A DNA stretch of 12,252 nucleotides, from positions 1 through 12,252 of the forward strand of contig DCIO01000060.1 in NCBI GenBank assembly GCA_002315885.1, written 5' to 3'. The DNA is from Lentisphaeria bacterium UBA1724. Lineage in GTDB: Bacteria > Verrucomicrobiota > Lentisphaeria > Oligosphaerales > Oligosphaeraceae. The position numbers were made by a program, and so were the translations under genes. This document shows positions 7,724 to 12,252 of this stretch, one piece after another (within the stretch, counting starts at the first letter, position 1; each line of letters opens with the position of its first letter). The notes under the pieces are model-generated. The model saw nothing but the letters and a program-made list of their open reading frames with translations. It was not told the origin of the DNA and made no database searches.

Positions 7724-7812
7724 TTACGGCTAGCGGTTCTTCCGCAAGCAATAGCTTCCAAAAGGTCGGGACGGCGCGATGAGATACAACTCGGGCCGGC
7801 CCGCTTTTTTTT
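7682..7812 (+). promoter_or_regulatory. Tryptophan attenuator with mutually exclusive hairpins (regions 1-4)
   Basis: Three alternative stems can be drawn by hand. 1:2: bases 7682-7692 pair with 7699-7709 along 11 positions (two G-U) around a 6-base loop. 2:3 (antiterminator): 7698-7708 (CCGTCACGACC) pairs with 7764-7774 (GGTCGGGACGG) at 10 of 11 positions; a small hairpin (7729-7749) sits in the loop. 3:4 (terminator): 7767-7775 pairs with 7795-7803 at 8 of 9 positions, followed by T8. Ribosome stalling on Trp codons blocks region 1 and favours 2:3 and read-through. Completed translation or none favours 3:4 and termination. This is the logic of the enterobacterial trp and other amino-acid attenuators, here ahead of a lone trpB2. 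Folding energies were not computed. Confidence 0.82.
7767..7812 (+). terminator. Attenuator terminator (3:4 stem plus eight T)
   Basis: CGGGACGGC (7767-7775) and GCCGGCCCG (7795-7803) form a GC-rich stem with one A-G mismatch, followed after one C by eight consecutive T (7805-7812). The 5' arm is shared with the antiterminator, so termination is conditional. A shorter self-complementary stem, CGGGCCGGCCCG (7792-7803), is an alternative fold before the same T-run. The terminator ends about 90 bp before the trpB2 start. Confidence 0.8.
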
Positions 7813-7886
7813 GCGCAAAACAATCTGTCGTGGCGGAGAAAAAAATATCGCTTCTCCTCACCTTCGAACAATTTCAAAAAACAACC

Positions 7887-7892
7887 AAAGGA
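7887..7892 (+). promoter_or_regulatory. Shine-Dalgarno that selects the trpB2 start
   Basis: AAAGGA lies 10 bases before the ATG at 7903 but only 1 base before the in-frame ATG at 7894, which is too close to be used. This favours 7903 as the initiation codon. It is one of only two clear Shine-Dalgarno sequences in the window. Confidence 0.6.
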
Positions 7893-7902
7893 AATGCCTC
7901 CC

Positions 7903-9273
7903 ATGCTCACAACTGAAATTCCCTACAAGACTTACCTAGGCGAAGACGAACTGCCGAAGGCCTGGTACAACGTCCGTCCTGTGATGAAGAACAAGCCCGC
8001 GCCGCTTCTGAATCCCGCGACGCATCAGCCTGCCACCCTGGATGAACTCTCCCGGGTCTTCTGCACTGAACTGGCCAAACAGGAGTTGAACGAGACAGAC
8101 GAATACATCCCCATTCCCCAGGAAGTCCGGGATTTCTACAAGATGTATCGTCCCTCCCCGCTGGTCCGTGCCTATTTTCTGGAGAAAGCCCTGGGCACTC
8201 CCGCGCACATCTACTACAAATTCGAGGGTAACAACACCTCTGGCAGCCACAAGCTCAACTCCGCCATTGCCCAGGCCTACTACGCAAAGAAGCAGGGGCT
8301 GAAATCTGTGACCACCGAGACTGGCGCTGGCCAGTGGGGCACCGCGCTCTCAATGGCATGCGCTTTCTTCGGTCTGGACTGCCATGTCTACATGGTGAAG
8401 TGCTCCTACGACCAGAAACCCCATCGCCGTGAAGTGATGCGCACCTACGGCGCCTCAGTCACCCCATCCCCCTCCGACACCACCGCCGTGGGTCGGAAGA
8501 TCCTGGCGGAGAATCCCGGCACCGCGGGCAGCCTGGGTTGCGCCATTTCCGAAGCCGTTGAGACTGCCCTGAATACACCCGACTGCCGCTATGTGCTGGG
8601 CTCCGTGCTCTCCCAGGTGCTTGTCCATCAGACCATCATCGGTCTGGAGACCAAGGCCGCCCTGGAAAAGAATGGCGTCACTCCCGACGTCATCATCGGC
8701 TGTGCTGGCGGCGGTTCCAACCTGGGCGGTCTGATTACCCCCTTCGTGGGCGACTTCATCCAGGGCAAGAACAACTGCCGTTTCATCGCCGTGGAACCCG
8801 CGGCCTGCCCCAGCCTTACCCGAGGCAGGTACGCCTACGACTACTGCGATACCGGTATGGTCTGCCCATTGGCAAAGATGTACACCCTGGGTTGCACATA
8901 CATGCCCGCCGCAATCCATGCAGGCGGTCTGCGCTACCACGGCATGAGCTCCATCCTCTCGCAACTCTACGACGACAAGATTCTCGAAGCCACCTCCGTC
9001 AAGCAGACGCAGGTCTTTGAGGCCGCACGCCTCTTCGCGCGCACCGAAGGCACCCTCCCCGCCCCGGAAAGCAGCCACGCCATCTACGCGGCAATCCAGG
9101 AGGCCCTCCGTTGCAAGGAGACCGGCAAGGCCGAGAACATCGTCTTCGGTCTCACCGGCACGGGATACTTCGATATGATGTCCTACCAGAAGTTCAATGA
9201 CGGCATCATGACCGACTACGTCCCCACCGACGAGGAAATCCTCAAGAGCCTCTCCCGACTCCCTAATGTGTAA
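7903..9273 (+). CDS. trpB2: TrpB2-type tryptophan synthase beta chain
   Basis: PLP-dependent enzyme making L-tryptophan from indole and L-serine (456 aa). It belongs to the TrpB2 branch: it is longer than the usual ~400-aa TrpB1 and has the N-terminal block EDELPKAWYNVRP and the KMYRPSPLVRA substrate region. K117 in GSHKLNSA is the expected PLP Schiff-base lysine, ETGAGQWG is the substrate loop, and CAGGGSNLGG (from residue 267) binds the PLP phosphate. E/S residues in LPAPESSHA fit the C-terminal active-site segment. TrpB2 enzymes often act without the TrpA partner, and no trpA or other trp gene is adjacent, so indole scavenging is possible. The attenuator directly upstream argues that the gene answers to tryptophan supply. 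An alternative start at 7894 adds three residues. Two intrinsic terminators follow the stop. Confidence 0.95.
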   Translation: MLTTEIPYKTYLGEDELPKAWYNVRPVMKNKPAPLLNPATHQPATLDELSRVFCTELAKQELNETDEYIPIPQEVRDFYKMYRPSPLVRAYFLEKALGTPAHIYYKFEGNNTSGSHKLNSAIAQAYYAKKQGLKSVTTETGAGQWGTALSMACAFFGLDCHVYMVKCSYDQKPHRREVMRTYGASVTPSPSDTTAVGRKILAENPGTAGSLGCAISEAVETALNTPDCRYVLGSVLSQVLVHQTIIGLETKAALEKNGVTPDVIIGCAGGGSNLGGLITPFVGDFIQGKNNCRFIAVEPAACPSLTRGRYAYDYCDTGMVCPLAKMYTLGCTYMPAAIHAGGLRYHGMSSILSQLYDDKILEATSVKQTQVFEAARLFARTEGTLPAPESSHAIYAAIQEALRCKETGKAENIVFGLTGTGYFDMMSYQKFNDGIMTDYVPTDEEILKSLSRLPNV

Positions 9274-9295
9274 CGGGGAATGGGATTGACCTCGC

Positions 9296-9320
9296 CCCCG
9301 GGATAATTCCCGGGGTTTTA
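9296..9320 (+). terminator. Intrinsic terminator after trpB2
   Basis: CCCCGGGA-TAAT-TCCCGGGG (9296-9315) is an 8-bp perfect stem with a 4-base loop, followed immediately by TTTTA. It begins 22 bp after the trpB2 stop. Confidence 0.85.
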
Positions 9321-9350
9321 TCGGCTACGCCGAAACATCCCCTACGGGGA
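9321..9350. repeat. Two small TAC-loop hairpins in tandem
   Basis: TCGGC-TAC-GCCGA (9321-9333) and TCCCC-TAC-GGGGA (9338-9350) are two 5-bp stems with identical TAC loops. They are joined by AACAT, so the junction reads CGAAACAT exactly as between the hairpins at 7510-7517. They lie between the two trpB2 terminators. Their function is unknown; the shared arrangement suggests the same intergenic repeat family. Confidence 0.6.
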
Positions 9351-9361
9351 AACTACTTTGG

Positions 9362-9406
9362 ATGGAAGATGCTGCCTTTGGGGGCACATCTTCCATTTAT
9401 TCTTTT
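9362..9406 (+). terminator. Second, long-stemmed intrinsic terminator
   Basis: ATGGAAGATG (9362-9371) and CATCTTCCAT (9387-9396) pair perfectly over 10 bp. After one bulged C the stem continues as TGCC/GGCA around the loop. The T-rich tail TTATTCTTTT follows. It insulates the GH99-like gene from trpB2 transcription. Confidence 0.8.
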
Positions 9407-9428
9407 CACGCTTTTCGCGCTTTTCGTG
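9402..9428 (+). repeat. Tandem 9-bp repeat upstream of the GH99-like gene
   Basis: CTTTTCACG, CTTTTCGCG and CTTTTCGTG stand head to tail, differing only at positions 7-8. They overlap the tail of the preceding terminator and end 31 bp before the next start codon. The remaining leader (9429-9459) shows neither a Shine-Dalgarno nor a convincing promoter. Confidence 0.7.
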
Positions 9429-9459
9429 GTTAATTCCCAATTTCTCTAAGACGTAGCAC

Positions 9460-11388
9460 ATGGCCATGAAACGAATCACTCTTTTCCTTCTGTTCCTCGT
9501 GTTTTCAGCATTCGCGGAAGAAGTGTCATCCGTCAGCATCATCTGGGCGGGGATGGAGGACGGCGTCAACCGTGTGGGGACTCCCATGCACTTTTCGGTG
9601 CTGCTGGAGAATTCCGCGTCCACCGCAACGCCGGAGGGCGTCATCCGGCTGGCGCTCCCCGCGGGAGTACGTGCCGACGCCACCACACCCGCAGAGGCGC
9701 CGCTGCCGTCCCTGGACGCCTACGGCTATCGTTTCTTTCACTTCCTCCTGGAAGCCGACGCGCCAGTCTCTGGTGTCATCTTGGTCCAGATCGAGTATCC
9801 CGGCTGCAAAGCGTGTTCCTACGAGGCGAATATCCTCTTCACGGCGCCGCTGGGGCTGCCGAAAGCCGACTACGTCCCCGTGCCTCATCCCATCAGCACT
9901 GGCGAATACCAAATTGGGGCACTCTATTTTCCTGGTTGGGATGGCGAGAGCAATGGCGGGTGGCAGCGCATCTGGCGGCGCACCCCCGAGCGCAAGCCCA
10001 TGCTGGGCTGGTATGACGAAGGCAATCCCGAAGCCATTGACTGGCATATCAAGTGGCTGGTGGAAAATGGTATTTCCTATCTGGCGGTGGATTGGTATTG
10101 GGATCGCGGGAATACCCACCTGGACCACTTCCTCAATGCCTTCAAGAAGTGCCGCTACCGCAGTTACATGAAAATTGCGCTGATGTGGGCGAACCACCTC
10201 ACCGCGGGGGCACACTCGGAAGAAGACAGTTATGAAGTAGCGCGTCACTGGGTCAAGGAGTATTTTTCCATGCCCGAATATCTGAAAATCGACGGCAAGC
10301 CTCTGATTATGATTTGGAGTGCCGAGGGCATGAATCGTGATATGAAGGAGCACGGCGGCGTGGCGCGTGTCAACCAGATCTTCCAGGAAGTCGCCAGGGA
10401 AGCGGGCTATCCTGGGGTGCATATCTGCGGCATGAAACTCCCGGAAGCGCGTACCAACAACGCCCAGATCCAGCGTCTGAAGGACCAGGGCTACGACTCC
10501 ACCTTCATCTACCGATACAAGGATGCACGAAATGTGGCTCCAGGAACAAAACGCTACTCCTTCCAGGAATTGGTGGATACCTCAGCCGATTACTGGTGGG
10601 AGCGCTTCTGCGTGGGCACCCTGCCCTTCTTTGTCAATATCACCTCCGGCTGGGATGACCGCCCCTGGAACAACCACCTGGAAATCTACGGCAAGACCCC
10701 CGAGCGCTTCAAGGCAATCTGCCAGGCGGCAAAGCAATTCGCGGACGACATGCACCTGGAGAAGTGGATTATGCTGGGTCCTGTCAACGAATGGGGCGAG
10801 GGCTCCTACATCGAGCCCTGCACCGAATACGGCTTCGGGATGTACGAGGCAGTCCGGGACACCTTCGGCGTCAAGCCCGCAGACGGCTGGCCCGTCAACT
10901 ACGCCCCCTCGGATGTGGGGCTGGGGCCATACGACCTCCCCCACGCACTCACCTCCGAGGAATTTCTCGGCGACTGGGATTTCACCGACCGACTCCATGG
11001 CTGGAGGGGACGGGCACAAATCAGAGAGGTGGTCTTCGAGGATGGCGCCATGTCTTTCACCACCTCCGGCAGAGACCCCATCCTCTATACGACCCAGCCA
11101 TCCCCCTTCCCCGCTGAAAAATATCACAAGGTCACCATCAGGCTGAAGGTGATCCCAGACCCCGAAACCAAACAGGAATGGGCACAAATCTTCTGGAAGA
11201 CCCCTACCGAAAACTTCACCGAAACCAAGATGGTCGGGACATCCTATTCACCTACTGGCGAATACCAGGAGCTCACCTTCCAGCTGGATAAGCATGACCG
11301 ATGGAAGGGCCCCATCACGTCAATCCGCTTCGACCCGCTCACCCGAAAAGGCGCACGTATCTCCATCGATCGCATCTGGATCGAATAA
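9460..11388 (+). CDS. Secreted GH99/WbsX-like glycoside hydrolase
   Basis: Predicted exported glycosidase (642 aa) of the GH99-like/WbsX group; GH99 itself holds endo-alpha-mannosidases. A signal peptide (KRITLFLLFLVFSAFA, cleavage near residue 19) leads into an N-terminal beta-sandwich (about 22-140). The barrel starts at about residue 152 with IGALYFPGW and includes ISYLAVDWYWDRG and MKIALMWANH. E444 and E447 in PVNEWGEGSYIEP align with the E-W-x-E catalytic pair of GH99, with Gly in place of the His usual in GH99 proper. Residues about 505-642 (from FLGDWDFTD to the end) look like a jelly-roll carbohydrate-binding domain. ATG 9466 (two codons in) is an equally good start, as neither has a Shine-Dalgarno. 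It stands alone between the trpB2 terminators and a convergent gene. The glycan it cuts cannot be read from sequence. Confidence 0.82.
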   Translation: MAMKRITLFLLFLVFSAFAEEVSSVSIIWAGMEDGVNRVGTPMHFSVLLENSASTATPEGVIRLALPAGVRADATTPAEAPLPSLDAYGYRFFHFLLEADAPVSGVILVQIEYPGCKACSYEANILFTAPLGLPKADYVPVPHPISTGEYQIGALYFPGWDGESNGGWQRIWRRTPERKPMLGWYDEGNPEAIDWHIKWLVENGISYLAVDWYWDRGNTHLDHFLNAFKKCRYRSYMKIALMWANHLTAGAHSEEDSYEVARHWVKEYFSMPEYLKIDGKPLIMIWSAEGMNRDMKEHGGVARVNQIFQEVAREAGYPGVHICGMKLPEARTNNAQIQRLKDQGYDSTFIYRYKDARNVAPGTKRYSFQELVDTSADYWWERFCVGTLPFFVNITSGWDDRPWNNHLEIYGKTPERFKAICQAAKQFADDMHLEKWIMLGPVNEWGEGSYIEPCTEYGFGMYEAVRDTFGVKPADGWPVNYAPSDVGLGPYDLPHALTSEEFLGDWDFTDRLHGWRGRAQIREVVFEDGAMSFTTSGRDPILYTTQPSPFPAEKYHKVTIRLKVIPDPETKQEWAQIFWKTPTENFTETKMVGTSYSPTGEYQELTFQLDKHDRWKGPITSIRFDPLTRKGARISIDRIWIE

Positions 11389-11393
11389 CGAAA

Positions 11394-12152
11394 TTAGAAG
11401 AATAGCATAATTGCGGCGATTGCGGTCAGGATTTCCATCCAGCGTTTGAAGCGGTTATCAGAGAGGCTCTTGCTCAAGAGCAGTCCCAGACCGCAGCCAA
11501 TCACCACCGAGGGCAACAGCTTCAGGTTGAATATCAGGCTATCGCCATTGATCATACCGCGGTGAATCATAAAGGGCACCTTGATCCAGTTGAGCACCAG
11601 AAAGAGCCAGGCATTCGTCCCGATGAATTTATCCTTCGGCAGACGCATGGCCAGGAGGTATATCAGCGCCACGGGTCCCGCCGCATTCGCCAGCATGGTG
11701 GTCAAGCCCGTCAGCACCCCGAAAACCACCACCATGGTCCACATCTGCCAGCGGTGGTCGTTGGCCCCCGCCACCATGGCATGCAGGTTGTCCTTGAAGG
11801 GATTCAGCACAATTAGCACCAGCACAATGCAGGCAATCACATACCGGATGACCTGGTCGTTCATCCATTCGCACCCAAGCAGTAGGTAGCCAATGAAGAT
11901 CCCCGCGAAGGCCATGGGGATCATCTTCCACAGCAACCGCCAGTCGGCATGACGACGGAAGCACAGCGCGCCAATCAAATCCCCCGCCACCAGCATGGGC
12001 AACAACGCCCCCGTGGCCATCTTCGCAGGCAAGATGCTCGCCAACAACGGCACCGCCAACGTCGCCATGCCAGGGATGCCGCATTTCGACATCCCTACCA
12101 CAATCCCGCATACAATTGCGAGTATCCAACCACATATTCCAAGCTGATACAT
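11394..12152 (-). CDS. TauE/SafE (TSUP) family membrane permease
   Basis: Predicted inner-membrane transporter (252 aa) of the TSUP family, whose members export sulfite, sulfoacetate or other small anions. About 7-8 hydrophobic segments form two half-repeats: the first with GMSKCGIPGMATLAVPLLA and the second with GLTTMLANAAGPVALIYLLAMRL, the pair of Gly/Pro-rich re-entrant-type motifs usual for this family. Length is typical. Translation starts at an ATG with a good Shine-Dalgarno 7 bases upstream. The gene converges on the GH99-like gene with only 5 bp between the stop codons and no obvious terminator. The substrate is not predictable. A role in exporting sulfite from sulfated glycans would be speculation, as no sulfatase is present here. 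Confidence 0.88.
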   Translation of the reverse strand: MYQLGICGWILAIVCGIVVGMSKCGIPGMATLAVPLLASILPAKMATGALLPMLVAGDLIGALCFRRHADWRLLWKMIPMAFAGIFIGYLLLGCEWMNDQVIRYVIACIVLVLIVLNPFKDNLHAMVAGANDHRWQMWTMVVVFGVLTGLTTMLANAAGPVALIYLLAMRLPKDKFIGTNAWLFLVLNWIKVPFMIHRGMINGDSLIFNLKLLPSVVIGCGLGLLLSKSLSDNRFKRWMEILTAIAAIMLFF

Positions 12153-12159
12153 CCTTTTG

Positions 12160-12164
12160 CTCCT
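12160..12164 (-). promoter_or_regulatory. Shine-Dalgarno of the TSUP gene
   Basis: On the minus strand AGGAG is followed by a 7-base spacer (CAAAAGG) and the ATG at 12152, confirming this start. No clear -35/-10 pair could be assigned between here and the window edge. Confidence 0.75.
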
Positions 12165-12231
12165 GAAGAGTTATTTTTGCATTTTCCGTACGATAACACT
12201 TGGACTGAATCCCGCGAATGAATAGGTACCC

Positions 12232-12252
12232 TTTCGACGGCGGGGACGCCGT
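12232..12252 (-). repeat. Inverted copy of the 7494-7514 palindrome, cut by the window edge
   Basis: These 21 bases are the exact reverse complement of 7494-7514. The core is the same 8-bp stem CGACGGCG/CGCCGTCG with a GGGA loop (TCCC on the other strand), and the flanking TTT corresponds to the AAA that follows the first copy. The element continues past the window. Confidence 0.85.

Noticed and set aside
7760..7812. T-box-like string (GGTCGGGACGGCGCG before a terminator) upstream of trpB2
   Set aside because: It does not match the conserved T-box core, and the same bases are fully explained as region 3 of the leader-peptide attenuator, pairing with regions 2 and 4.
7701..7910. Minus-strand 69-codon frame across the trpB2 leader
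   Set aside because: It covers the attenuator, has no recognisable motif, and the plus-strand RNA structure explains the sequence.
7494..12252. Inverted 21-bp copies as ends of a transposon carrying trpB2, the GH99-like gene and the permease
   Set aside because: There is no transposase or integrase between them, the element is itself palindromic so orientation means little, and no target duplication is visible.

Overview
The window is a carbohydrate-degradation region of a bacterium with coding DNA of roughly 55-60% GC and AT-rich gaps. The taxon is inferred, not shown. Large single-domain-style glycoside hydrolases of the GH42-like, GH20 and GH99/WbsX-like types, no SusC/SusD pair, weak use of Shine-Dalgarno sequences and hairpin-rich intergenic repeats suggest a Lentisphaerota/Victivallales-like (PVC superphylum) gut or sediment organism.

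Layout. Positions 1-248 are an AT-rich upstream region with a possible operator. Positions 249-7479 hold three tightly spaced plus-strand genes that look like one operon: a secreted 1108-aa GH42-like enzyme with a rhamnosidase-type N-terminal sandwich domain, a 662-aa enzyme without signal peptide that has a GH42-type cysteine cluster, and a 608-aa GH20 beta-N-acetylhexosaminidase without signal peptide. Together they could cut a galactose/N-acetylhexosamine-containing glycan, the first gene outside the cytoplasm and the other two inside. The operon is followed by a pair of GC-rich hairpins (7492-7537).

Positions 7583-9400 form an independent unit and contain the most striking signal. A promoter-like element is followed by a 25-codon leader peptide (7646-7723) containing Tyr-Tyr-Trp-Leu-Trp. 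The Trp codons lie in the 5' arm of an 11-bp hairpin. Its 3' arm can instead pair at 10 of 11 positions with a downstream segment, and that segment can instead form a terminator stem followed by eight T. This is the full 1:2 / 2:3 / 3:4 logic of a tryptophan attenuator. It sits in front of a single gene, a TrpB2-type tryptophan synthase beta chain, with no trpA or other trp gene alongside. The unit ends in two strong intrinsic terminators separated by two small hairpins.

Positions 9460-11388 hold a secreted GH99/WbsX-like glycosidase, and 11394-12152 (minus strand) a TauE/SafE (TSUP) permease, convergent with it and only 5 bp away. The right edge carries an inverted copy of the palindrome found after the GH20 gene. 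No tRNA, rRNA, CRISPR array, transposase or phage gene was seen.
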